A DNA stretch of 63,989 nucleotides from T1Sed10-7 sp047921175 (GTDB lineage Bacteria; Actinomycetota; Nitriliruptoria; Nitriliruptorales; Nitriliruptoraceae), in NCBI GenBank assembly GCA_047921175.1, contig JBLRWQ010000007.1, positions 1-63,989 of the forward strand. Direction: 5' to 3'. The notes below the pieces were generated by a model. That model did no database searches and had not been told where the DNA came from. It saw only the letters and a program-made list of their open reading frames with translations. Below are positions 34,691 through 42,806 of this stretch, piece by piece. Within the stretch, counting starts at the first letter, position 1. Each line of letters opens with the position of its first letter. The position numbers and the translations under genes are program-made.

Positions 34691-35689
34691 TCACGACTGC
34701 GCGAAGCGCAGCACCTGGCAGCTGGCCCGCTCGAGGGTCCACACCTCCGCGCGTGTGTACGTGCCGGCGTCCGGGTCGAGGGTGGCCAGACCGATCTGCA
34801 GTGCCGGCACGCGGTCCACCTCGAGGAGCTCGATGAGGACGGGGATGGCGGCGGTCCCGGCCTCGAGCAGCTCGGCCACACAGCGCTGGATGACCTCGAG
34901 GTCCGGGGGCGGGATCTCGCGGCCGTCCGCGGTGGTGAGCGCGGGGGCCTGGACCTCGCGCTCGGTGTCCTGCGACGCGGCGACGTCCGCATCGGACGTG
35001 GCGCCGACCCCGAGCCGGGCCTGCGCCGCCTCGGCCAGCGCCGTCGCCTCCACGTCGCCGAGCGCAGCTGCGGTGATCTGCTGCAGCGGCGCGGCCGCCA
35101 GGGCGAGGTCCAGGTCCTCGGTGGTGACCTGGCGCTCGTCGGCGAGCACGACGGGCAGCTCCGGCAGCAGCGACCGGGCGTCCGGCGCCGCCTCGGGTGC
35201 GGATCCGGCCGTCTCCTCCCCGTCGTCCGCGGCCTCGTCCATGGCGTCCAGCGCCAGCGATGCGGCGCTGTCGTCCCCGCCGCGCTGCGGGAGCAGACGC
35301 TCGACCCCGAGGACGCCGACGGCCAGGACGGCGAGCCCTGCCGCGACCCCCCCGATGGCCACCGGTAGGCGACGGCGCGCTCGACGCCCGGCCAGCGCGT
35401 CGCGCCGTCCCAGCGCCTCCGCGGTGGTGGGTGCGGCCGCGGCGACGCGCGGGGTGTCCGCGTCCAGCGCGGCACGCAGGACCGGTTCGAGCCGTGTGTC
35501 GAGCCGCTCGCGGGCACCCGGCGGTAGCTCGGTCGCGGCGATCGTCGCCAGCTCCTCGTCGATGGCCCGCATCCGCGCCAGCTCTGCCCGCAGCACCGCA
35601 TCACCGGCGAGCGCGGCCTCCAGGGCCTGCTGCTCGTCGGGCTCCAGCGCTCCATCGAGGTAGCGGGAGAGGCGGTCGGTGTCGTCCAC
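34691..35689 (-). CDS. Transmembrane anti-sigma factor (RsmA position)
   Basis: 332 residues from GTG 35689 with GGAG upstream. An N-terminal sigma-binding-like domain (about 1-50, DDTDRLSRYLDGALEPDEQQALE) lacks the HxxxCxxC zinc motif of ZAS proteins. One helix at about 108-128 is followed by an acidic extracytoplasmic domain with two Cys near the end. It is 23 bases after the ECF sigma gene, the usual order for a sigma/anti-sigma pair. Rv3912 (RsmA) occupies this position in M. tuberculosis. Confidence 0.75.
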   Translation of the reverse strand: MDDTDRLSRYLDGALEPDEQQALEAALAGDAVLRAELARMRAIDEELATIAATELPPGARERLDTRLEPVLRAALDADTPRVAAAAPTTAEALGRRDALAGRRARRRLPVAIGGVAAGLAVLAVGVLGVERLLPQRGGDDSAASLALDAMDEAADDGEETAGSAPEAAPDARSLLPELPVVLADERQVTTEDLDLALAAAPLQQITAAALGDVEATALAEAAQARLGVGATSDADVAASQDTEREVQAPALTTADGREIPPPDLEVIQRCVAELLEAGTAAIPVLIELLEVDRVPALQIGLATLDPDAGTYTRAEVWTLERASCQVLRFAQS

Positions 35690-35712
35690 GGGTGCTCCGG
35701 TCGGCGGACGGG

Positions 35713-36342
35713 TCAGGGGTAGGACGTGTCGGGGCGAGGTGGGGTTGCAGCGGGTCGGCTCTCGGCATCGCCGGTCGGTGCCGCCTCCGCCAGCAGCGCG
35801 GCCAGACGGGTCCGTGCCCGCGAGACACGGCTCTTGACCGTGCCCACCGCGAGGCCGAGCGCGGCGCCGGCCTCCTGGTAGCTCAACCCCTCCACGGCGA
35901 CCAGGATCAGTGCCTGTCGCGAGCCAGCATCCAGCTGGGCCAGGGCGGTCCGGACCGACAGGGCGTCCTCGGTCCCGCTGGTGCGGTCGGCCTCGCTCGG
36001 GGCCTCGTCCAGCGTGCTCGGGTCCGCGACAGGGGTCGACGGCCGCCGGGCGTCGTGGCGGACGTGGTCGGTGCAGACGTTGCGGGCCACCCGGTACAGC
36101 CAGGTGGACAGCTTCGCCTCGCCGCGGAAGCTGTCGGCGTGGCGGGCGAGCTTGAGGAAGGTCTCCTGGGTGGCGTCCTCGGCATCGCTGGCCGAGCCGA
36201 GGGTGTGGAGACAGATCCCGAACACCCGTCGGTGGTAGCGGTCGACGAGCGTGTGGAAGGCCGCCTCGCGCACCCCGGGTCCGCCGCTCGGGGACAGGTA
36301 GCGGGCCAGCAGCTCCTCGTCGGTGTCGTCCCGGGCGTCCAT
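35713..36342 (-). CDS. sigM: ECF sigma factor, SigM-like
   Basis: 209 residues. Sigma region 2 (about 25-90) includes DAEDATQETFLKLARHADSFRGEAKLSTWLYRVARNVCTD in pattern; region 4 (about 125-180) includes LSYQEAGAALGLAVGTVKSRVSRAR. ATG 36342 was chosen; GTG 36354, overlapping the kinase stop in GTGA, is equally possible. The position between the kinase and the anti-sigma gene matches Rv3911 (sigM). Its targets are unknown here. Confidence 0.85.
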   Translation of the reverse strand: MDARDDTDEELLARYLSPSGGPGVREAAFHTLVDRYHRRVFGICLHTLGSASDAEDATQETFLKLARHADSFRGEAKLSTWLYRVARNVCTDHVRHDARRPSTPVADPSTLDEAPSEADRTSGTEDALSVRTALAQLDAGSRQALILVAVEGLSYQEAGAALGLAVGTVKSRVSRARTRLAALLAEAAPTGDAESRPAATPPRPDTSYP

Positions 36343-36350
36343 CGCCCCGC

Positions 36351-38021
36351 TCACGACGGTCCGAGGAAGCGGACCTCGGCCACCTCTGCGGTGAACCCGT
36401 CGCCGGTGCCGGCCGACAGCCCGGTGATCCACAGCAGCCAGAACCGCTCGGAGGTGACGTTGAAGGAGAACGGCTGCTGGCTCAGGGTGTCGGTCTGGGA
36501 GGCGCGCGGCTCGCCCCAGGCGTCGGGGCTCGCCACCTCGCTCGGCAGGATGTCCGTCGCGTACAGCTCGACCGTGAGCCCACCACGGACCAGCTCGAGC
36601 GTGAGCCCCCGCACGTCGCGTTCCTGGCCCAGGTCGAAGGCCAGCCCGATGCCGTCCTTCTGCCCGCCGAAGTCGGGCGTGTCGTAGGCCTCGGTCCGCC
36701 AGGCGGTCTGAGGGTCCCCGTCGGCGGCGTTGCGGGCCAGGTCCTGGTTGTCCCCCCCGCCCGGGGCGGTCGGGTCGACCACCGATACCTCGACGATCGG
36801 GTGGACGACGGCGGTCGTGGCGCCCGGGTCGGATCCCTCGCCCTGCAGGGCGTCGTAGGCGAACACGGCCGCCAGCGTCAGCACGATGCCGCCGACCACG
36901 GCGGCGGCGAGCCGGCGGGCGTACTCGCGCCGAGTGGCGGGCATCGGCCCCGAGTACGGCAGTTCCTCGCGGATCGCCGGCAGGGCCTGCTCCTCGTCCC
37001 CCGTCGCGCTCGGGAGCAGCGTGGCGGTGACCTCGGCCGGCTTGCTGGCGACCAGCGGCGTCAACGCCGCGGCCATGGCGTCACCGTCGCTGTAGCGGTC
37101 CGCTCGGTCGCGCCGCGTCGCCCGGACCAGCACGTCGTCGAGGGCCCGGGGGACGTCCGCACGCAGCTGGCGGGGAGGCAGCGGCTCGTGGGTGAGCCGC
37201 AGCGCCGCGGTGGCGGTCGCCGTGTCGCCACTGAAGGCCGGACGTCCGGTCAGGCACTCGTGGAGCACGATCCCGAGCGCGTAGATGTCGGCGCGGGCGT
37301 CGACCTCGGTGTCCTCGAGCTGCTCCGGTGCGACGTAGGCGGCGGTGCCGACCACCGTCCCGGGCGTCGTGAGGGTGGCGTCGGTCGAGGACAGCGCCTT
37401 GGCGATCCCGAAGTCGGTCACCTTCACCGTGCCGTCCGCGGCGATCAGGATGTTCGCCGGCTTGATGTCGCGGTGCACGAGGCCGTGGCCGTGCGCCTCG
37501 CCCAGCGCGGCGGCGACCTGCTCGCCGATCGCCGCGACGACGACCGGGTCGAGCTGGCCCTGGGTACGGACGACCTCACGCAGCGACGGGCCGTCGACGT
37601 GCTCCATCACCAGGAAGACGAGGTCGTCCTCGCGTCCGGTGTCGTAGATGCGCACCGCGTTGGGGTGGTTGAGCTGTGCGGCCGCGCGCGCCTCGCGCTC
37701 GAAACGTTCCACGACGGTCGGATCGTTCGCGTGGTGCGGGTGCAGCAGCTTGATGGCGACCGTACGCGACAGGTTCTCATCGAAGGCCCGCCAGACGATG
37801 GCGGCGCCCCCGGAGGCGATGGGCTCGAGCAGGGCGTAGCGTTCGGCGAGGTGGCTGCGATCCGGCCAGGGCCGCGCACGGGGGTCCTCGGCGGGGATGC
37901 TGGCGCCATCCAGCGTGTCGTCCCCCGTGAGCGTGGGGTCGTCGTCCCCGACGAGCACGGGGTTCACGGGCGGCTGCCCGTCGTCGGCGCGGGACCTCGG
38001 GCGGTCCTCGGAGGTGGACAC
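36351..38021 (-). CDS. Ser/Thr protein kinase with MviN-type extracellular domain, no flippase
   Basis: 556 residues from GTG 38021. After a 60-residue acidic N-terminus comes a complete kinase domain: glycine loop IASGGAAIV, Lys91 in VAIKLL, HRDIKPAN (183-190), DFG (203-205) and APE (231-233). One helix spans about 371-390. The extracellular part (about 405-556) resembles the C-terminal carbohydrate-binding-like domain of mycobacterial MviN (Rv3910), with the DGDPQTAWRTEAY pattern and a GQKDGIGLAFDLG block. In M. tuberculosis the same slot holds the MurJ flippase fused to a pseudokinase and this domain. Here the flippase is missing and the kinase looks active, so it may sense wall precursors and signal to CwlM, SigM or a separate MurJ. 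Confidence 0.88.
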   Translation of the reverse strand: MSTSEDRPRSRADDGQPPVNPVLVGDDDPTLTGDDTLDGASIPAEDPRARPWPDRSHLAERYALLEPIASGGAAIVWRAFDENLSRTVAIKLLHPHHANDPTVVERFEREARAAAQLNHPNAVRIYDTGREDDLVFLVMEHVDGPSLREVVRTQGQLDPVVVAAIGEQVAAALGEAHGHGLVHRDIKPANILIAADGTVKVTDFGIAKALSSTDATLTTPGTVVGTAAYVAPEQLEDTEVDARADIYALGIVLHECLTGRPAFSGDTATATAALRLTHEPLPPRQLRADVPRALDDVLVRATRRDRADRYSDGDAMAAALTPLVASKPAEVTATLLPSATGDEEQALPAIREELPYSGPMPATRREYARRLAAAVVGGIVLTLAAVFAYDALQGEGSDPGATTAVVHPIVEVSVVDPTAPGGGDNQDLARNAADGDPQTAWRTEAYDTPDFGGQKDGIGLAFDLGQERDVRGLTLELVRGGLTVELYATDILPSEVASPDAWGEPRASQTDTLSQQPFSFNVTSERFWLLWITGLSAGTGDGFTAEVAEVRFLGPS

Positions 38022-38024
38022 CGG

Positions 38025-38408
38025 TCAGGCCCCGGTGTCGGCACGCCGCGTCGCGCTGCGGGTCACGATGCCGTCGGTCCCCGGCAGCCGGTGCAGCAGC
38101 AGCGTCTCGGCGTCGGTGCTGACCTCGATCACCACCGTCGCTCCGTCCTGCTCGAAGACATCCAGCCGCACGTCGCGGTCGCTGGCGACCTCCTCGGCGA
38201 CCTCGTTGGCCCGCTCCAGGGACCCGGAGGAACCGTAGGCAACCGCGACCGCACGCGCGACCTCGCCGGCCGCATCGTCCACACGCACGGCCGCCAGGAC
38301 GACGGCCACCACCTCGAACACCACCAGCGCGAGGACCGCGACCGTGGCCACGAGCCGGACGAGCCAGCCGAGGATCATGTCCCCGGCCTCGGGGTCCTGG
38401 TAGGTCAT
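38025..38408 (-). CDS. Small membrane protein in the mutT-kinase operon
   Basis: 127 residues. A short N-terminus is followed by one strong helix (about 13-38, ILGWLVRLVATVAVLALVVFEVVAVV) and a C-terminal soluble domain. The first half of that domain could form a DUF4230-like or SPFH-like fold, but no family is recognised. The start overlaps the DUF6049 stop in ATGA; the stop lies three bases before the kinase GTG. A longer in-frame upstream extension is shadow sequence. Confidence 0.6.
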   Translation of the reverse strand: MTYQDPEAGDMILGWLVRLVATVAVLALVVFEVVAVVLAAVRVDDAAGEVARAVAVAYGSSGSLERANEVAEEVASDRDVRLDVFEQDGATVVIEVSTDAETLLLHRLPGTDGIVTRSATRRADTGA

Positions 38409-40588
38409 CCGGGCGCTCCCGTGCCGTCGTGCTGTGCAGTATCGCGCACCAGCTCGAGCTGTGGGCGTGGCGGCCGACGGCGCAGCGCCCCGGCCAGCAG
38501 CAGGACGACCACGAGCACCCCCATCCCGAGCAGCGCCGGTCCGGAGATCGCCGTGGAACGCACCGACAGCGTGCCGCGCGCCAGCTCGCGGGTGCCCGCC
38601 GGGTCGCTCACCACGACGGTGACCGGGAAGGTGCCCGTGGACACCGCCTGGGTCGGGAAGCTGACCGTCTGGCTGCTGTCGGGCGCCAGGGTGAGCACCT
38701 CCGAGGTGCGCCCCTCCGGCCACAGCAGCCGTCCCTGTGACTGGATCGTGACGGTGACCAGGAGCGTGTCCCCACGGGTGCGCTGCAGGGTGATCGGGAT
38801 CTGGCCGGTGTCGGCCGTGAGCGTCACGGAGCCAGCGACGACCTCGATCTCCCCGAAGGTCGCGTCCACCGTCCGGCGGACGTCGCGGGCCAGTGCCACC
38901 GCGTTGGCCTCCCGCGGCTCGCGGTACCAGCGTGCGGTTGCCCGCAGCAGGTCATCGCGCAGCAGCTCCACCGGTCGGCCATCCAACCGGGTCGTGCCCT
39001 CGGGCGAGGCGCCCACGGCCGCGGTCAGGCCGCTCCAAGCCGTCGTCAGCTCCGAGACCAGCTCCGGATCGAGCGGCGCAACATCCGTCGACGCGAGCCC
39101 CAGCGTCCCGGGGCTGCGCTGGGCCTCGGCGGCCACACGGCTCGGTGACGCGAAGCGCAACCAGTTCGCTGCAGCGAGGGCGGTGACCACGTCCTCGGCG
39201 ACCGCGCCGGGGGGGTCCCAGGTCCGGTCGGGCAGCACCACCAGGCCGCGTTGCTCGCCGCGGGGGGCGGTCAGGTAGGCCAGGGCGGACTCCGCGAGCA
39301 CCCGCTGTGCGGCCAGGACGGGATCCGTCTCCGCGACCTCGTCGAGGGCTGCGGCCAGGTACGGGTCGGCCACCAGCGCGGTCAGGAACCGGCCCGACGG
39401 GGCTCGGAGCGTCCGGACCGGTTGCCCCAGATCCGGGTCGGCGCCGAGGGGGGGCAGGTCGGTGACCTCGGCGGGCAGGAGCACCGTCTCGCCCGGCAGG
39501 ACGTCCAGCACCTCGGGGTCGATCGGGTCGGTGACGAGGTGGACGGCGCCGTCCACGGCCGTGGCGAGCAGGAGCTGGACCCGCCTGCGACCCTCGCTCG
39601 CGGCGACGGCGGCGATCTCGCGCTGCACGTCGTCGCCACCGACCAGGGCGGCGAGGTCCGCGTCGGCGTAGCTTGCGCTCACGGGCGCGGCCAGCTGCAC
39701 CGCCGCCAGGTCGCGGATGCGGCGCAGCAGGGCGGTCGCGCTGACCGCACCGGGATCGCCCGGTCCGACCGTGCGTGCCTCGAGCGCCCCGTCGGGGGTC
39801 CGCACCTGGGTCACGTAGCCGTCGGACCGGTCGCTGAGGTCCTCGAGCAGGTGTGCGGCAGGGGCGAGGACCAGCGACGCCGACAGCGGGGCACGCTCGG
39901 CGGCGCGAACGATGCGGTCGAGCCGTGAGCCCGCCTGGGTCTCGCGCTCCAGCGCGACCGGGTACGTCCCACCGACGCCACGCCACGGGGCGGCGTCGAT
40001 CGGCCACAGCAGGCTGGTGAGGAGCGGCGTGTCGACGGTCTCGTTCAGCCAGACCACGGCGGTGACCGCCTCCGCCAGCACCTCGGTCCCGAGCACGACG
40101 GCGACGCGCACCGGGTGGACCCCGCCGTCGTCGCCGGCCCAGGGCACCTCCTCCCGGGGGATCGCCACCTCGATGCCCGCCAGCCCCCCGGGTTCGAGCC
40201 CGCCGTCGGGGCGCAGGGCCTCGGTGCGCACGGCGATCGGTGAGGTGGGCACCGCACCGGTGAGTGCACCGGCCAGCAGTCCGCGGGTGAGCGCCGCGGG
40301 ATGCACCTCCACGACCAGCTGGGCACCGACCAGGGGGACCGTCCCGGTCGCCTCCACGACCGCGCGCAGCTCCAGCCTCGTCGGTGCCTCCTGGGCGGAC
40401 GTCGGGTCCAGGTCCGGCGGGATCGTGCCGGGCCCGAGCACCCCGGCCAGCGCGGTGATCGTCAGGTCCGCGGCGGGCCCCTCCTGCGCGATGGCCGGCC
40501 GGCCCATGAGCCCGAGCGCCACGACCGCCACGAGCGCGGCCGTCAGGGCCAGCACGACCGGGCGGCCGCGGGCCCGGACCGACCTCAC
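38405..40588 (-). CDS. DUF6049 family envelope protein (Rv3909-like)
   Basis: 727 residues from GTG 40588, which overlaps the mutT stop (GTGA). It has an N-terminal signal sequence (about 10-36, ending AIAQEG), a large extracytoplasmic part, and a C-terminal helix (GPALLGMGVLVVVLLLAGAL) with a basic tail. It matches the layout and position of actinobacterial DUF6049 (Rv3909), encoded next to mviN. Function unknown; it is presumed to work with the MviN-type protein in wall assembly. Confidence 0.82.
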   Translation of the reverse strand: MRSVRARGRPVVLALTAALVAVVALGLMGRPAIAQEGPAADLTITALAGVLGPGTIPPDLDPTSAQEAPTRLELRAVVEATGTVPLVGAQLVVEVHPAALTRGLLAGALTGAVPTSPIAVRTEALRPDGGLEPGGLAGIEVAIPREEVPWAGDDGGVHPVRVAVVLGTEVLAEAVTAVVWLNETVDTPLLTSLLWPIDAAPWRGVGGTYPVALERETQAGSRLDRIVRAAERAPLSASLVLAPAAHLLEDLSDRSDGYVTQVRTPDGALEARTVGPGDPGAVSATALLRRIRDLAAVQLAAPVSASYADADLAALVGGDDVQREIAAVAASEGRRRVQLLLATAVDGAVHLVTDPIDPEVLDVLPGETVLLPAEVTDLPPLGADPDLGQPVRTLRAPSGRFLTALVADPYLAAALDEVAETDPVLAAQRVLAESALAYLTAPRGEQRGLVVLPDRTWDPPGAVAEDVVTALAAANWLRFASPSRVAAEAQRSPGTLGLASTDVAPLDPELVSELTTAWSGLTAAVGASPEGTTRLDGRPVELLRDDLLRATARWYREPREANAVALARDVRRTVDATFGEIEVVAGSVTLTADTGQIPITLQRTRGDTLLVTVTIQSQGRLLWPEGRTSEVLTLAPDSSQTVSFPTQAVSTGTFPVTVVVSDPAGTRELARGTLSVRSTAISGPALLGMGVLVVVLLLAGALRRRPPRPQLELVRDTAQHDGTGAPG

Positions 40589-41070
40589 CCCTCGACCGCG
40601 TGCGCGTGGCGGGGAGGCTGGGGCCGGCTCGGCTCGGTGGCCAGGGCCTTCTCCACCAGCTTGCGCTCGTTGCGATGGGCCAGCCGGACCAGCGCGATCT
40701 CGATCGGGACCCACTCGACGTGCTCGGCCTCGTCGTCGCGCGGACCCGGCGGCTGCCCGTCCCACCACATGAAGTAGTAGTGCACGAACTTGTGGTAGCG
40801 GACCTGGTCCGGGCGCCACACGAACCAGTACTCGATGGTGCCGAGGAGGGTGTCGAGGACCGCGCCGTGTCCGGTCTCCTCCCGGACCTCACGCAGCGCT
40901 GCCTCCTCCTGGGTCTCGCCCTCCTCGATACCACCCTTGGGCAGCGTCCACTGCGGCTTGCCGGCCGCGTTGCGCCGGGCGATCAGCAGCACCCAGCGGC
41001 GACCGTCCCCGCGGTCGTCACAGACCACGCCACCAGCGGAGGTGGCGCGTTCTGTCGGGTATCGGGCCAT
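40585..41070 (-). CDS. Nudix hydrolase, MutT4-like
   Basis: 161 residues. The Nudix box begins at residue 46 (GGIEEGETQEEAALREV, ending REETG), with all catalytic Glu residues present. It hydrolyses a nucleoside diphosphate linked to another moiety; the substrate is not known here. It is the first gene of the six-gene operon ending in the anti-sigma gene and has leaderless-type promoter geometry. Rv3908 (mutT4) is the positional counterpart. Confidence 0.9.
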   Translation of the reverse strand: MARYPTERATSAGGVVCDDRGDGRRWVLLIARRNAAGKPQWTLPKGGIEEGETQEEAALREVREETGHGAVLDTLLGTIEYWFVWRPDQVRYHKFVHYYFMWWDGQPPGPRDDEAEHVEWVPIEIALVRLAHRNERKLVEKALATEPSRPQPPRHAHAVEG

Positions 41071-41076
41071 GTACCG

Positions 41077-41082
41077 AGCGTA
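41077..41082 (-). promoter_or_regulatory. Leaderless-type -10 of the mutT-kinase-sigma operon
   Basis: On the minus strand TACGCT is followed by six bases and ATG, with no ribosome-binding site. For the divergent dtd gene, TAGGCT at 41109-41114 is the candidate -10. Confidence 0.55.
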
Positions 41083-41165
41083 GCGAGCACCTCCTCAGCC
41101 GCGACCCCTAGGCTGACGGGTCCGCAACGAGCGAGAGACGGCGCCCCGACGGCGAGGAGTGAGGC

Positions 41166-41621
41166 GTGCGCGCACTGGTGCAGCGGGTGGTGCACGCGGC
41201 GGTCACGAGCGCCCCGGGCTCGCACGGTCCGTGGGAGGAGACCGGACGGATCGGCGCCGGGCTCGTCGCCCTGGTCGGCGTGACCCACGACGACACCGAG
41301 GGAGACGCCCGGACCCTGGCGGACAAGCTCTTCCACCTGCGCATCCTGCCGGACGACGCGGGCGCGATGAACCGCAGCTGCGCGGAGACCGGCGCCGCGC
41401 TGCTGGTGGTCCCGCAGTTCACCCTCTACGCCGACACCCGACGCGGCCGCCGTCCGTCCTTCGTCGACGCGGCCGCACCGGAGGTCGCCGAGCCGCTGCT
41501 CGAGGCGCTCACGGCCCGGTTGCGCGCCAACGGTGCGTCGGTGGCCACGGGTCGTTTCCGGACCCACATGCGCGTCGAGCTGACCAACGACGGCCCGGTG
41601 ACGATGCTGCTCGAGGTCTGA
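41166..41621 (+). CDS. dtd: D-aminoacyl-tRNA deacylase
   Basis: 151 residues from GTG 41166. It removes D-amino acids from mischarged tRNA. The conserved PQFTLYADTRRGRRPSF motif and the C-terminal TNDGPVTMLLE (Gly-cisPro region) are present. It diverges from mutT across a 95-bp gap. Confidence 0.95.
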   Translation: MRALVQRVVHAAVTSAPGSHGPWEETGRIGAGLVALVGVTHDDTEGDARTLADKLFHLRILPDDAGAMNRSCAETGAALLVVPQFTLYADTRRGRRPSFVDAAAPEVAEPLLEALTARLRANGASVATGRFRTHMRVELTNDGPVTMLLEV

Positions 41622-41707
41622 GGTCGGCTCAAGGTGCGTGGCGCCCGGGTCGATGTCCGGGACGGGGTGGTGGTCGTCGCCGCCTCGACCGACAGGAGCC
41701 GAGCGCC

Positions 41708-42787
41708 GTGCCGACCGTGGACGACTACCTGCAGATCCTCGTCGAGGAGGGTGGCTCCGACATGCACCTGAAGGCCGGTGGGCCGGCCTTCGTCCGTGTC
41801 GATGGCGACCTGAAGCCCGTCATGACCCTGCCGCCGCTGTCCCCCGGTGACACCGACCGGCTGGCACGGCAGATGATGGACGAGCGGACCCTCCAGGCCA
41901 TCGACGACCGTGACGAGGTGGACTTCGCCTACACGATCCCCGGGGTGGGGCGCTTCCGGGTCAACGTCTTCCGGCAGCGAGGCTCCATGGGGGCGGTCGC
42001 GCGGCGGGTCCTGCCCGGGACGCAGTCGTTCGAGGCCCTGGGCCTGCCCGCCTCGGTGCGCAAGCTCGCCGAGGAGCAGCGGGGGCTGGTGCTGGTGACC
42101 GGGCCCACCGGGTCCGGCAAGACGACCACCACGGCCGCGATGATCAGCCACATCAACGCGACGCGGCGGTGCCACATCGTGACCCTCGAGGACCCGATCG
42201 AGGTGCTCCACCGCGACGACCGCGCGATCATCGACCAGCGCGAGGTCGGGGTCGACACCGCGGACTTCGCCACCGGGCTCAAGGCCGTGTCCCGGCAGGA
42301 CCCCGACGTGATCTTCATCGGGGAGATGCGTGACCTGGAGACCGTCGAAGCCGCCCTCCAGGCGGCCGAGACCGGCCACCTGGTGATCTCCACGCTGCAC
42401 ACCACCGACGCCCGCGAGACCATCAACCGGGTCGTCGACATGTACCCGCGGGAGAGCCAGCACCAGGCCCGGATCAGCCTCGCGAACTCCCTGAAGGGGA
42501 TCGTCTGCCAGCGGCTGGCCCCGCGGGCCACCGGGCACGGACGGATCGCGGTCGTCGAGGTGCTGGTGATGACGACGCGGACCTACGAGTTCCTGGTCGA
42601 CCCGTCCCAGCTGCCGATGATCGTGGACGCCATCGCCGAGGGTGGGTACTACGGCATGCAGACCTTCGACCAGCACCTGCTGGAGCTGTTCCGCCACGGG
42701 GACGTGTCGCTGCGGGACGCGCTCGCGACCGCCACGAACCCCCACGACTTCCGGGTCTCGCTGCGCGGTGCCGGCCTGGCGTCCTGA
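41708..42787 (+). CDS. pilT: PilT-family retraction ATPase
   Basis: 359 residues from GTG 41708 with AGGAG upstream. Walker A is GPTGSGKT at 132-139, the Asp box is HIVTLEDPIEV, Walker B is PDVIFIGEMRD and the His box is LVISTLHTTDA. The C-terminus is the PilT type. PilT depolymerises type IV pili, but no pilin, PilB, PilC or PilQ gene is in the window, so its partners must lie elsewhere or it has another role. Confidence 0.93.
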   Translation: MPTVDDYLQILVEEGGSDMHLKAGGPAFVRVDGDLKPVMTLPPLSPGDTDRLARQMMDERTLQAIDDRDEVDFAYTIPGVGRFRVNVFRQRGSMGAVARRVLPGTQSFEALGLPASVRKLAEEQRGLVLVTGPTGSGKTTTTAAMISHINATRRCHIVTLEDPIEVLHRDDRAIIDQREVGVDTADFATGLKAVSRQDPDVIFIGEMRDLETVEAALQAAETGHLVISTLHTTDARETINRVVDMYPRESQHQARISLANSLKGIVCQRLAPRATGHGRIAVVEVLVMTTRTYEFLVDPSQLPMIVDAIAEGGYYGMQTFDQHLLELFRHGDVSLRDALATATNPHDFRVSLRGAGLAS

Positions 42788-42806
42788 CGTCGCCACGCTC
42801 GGGCGC

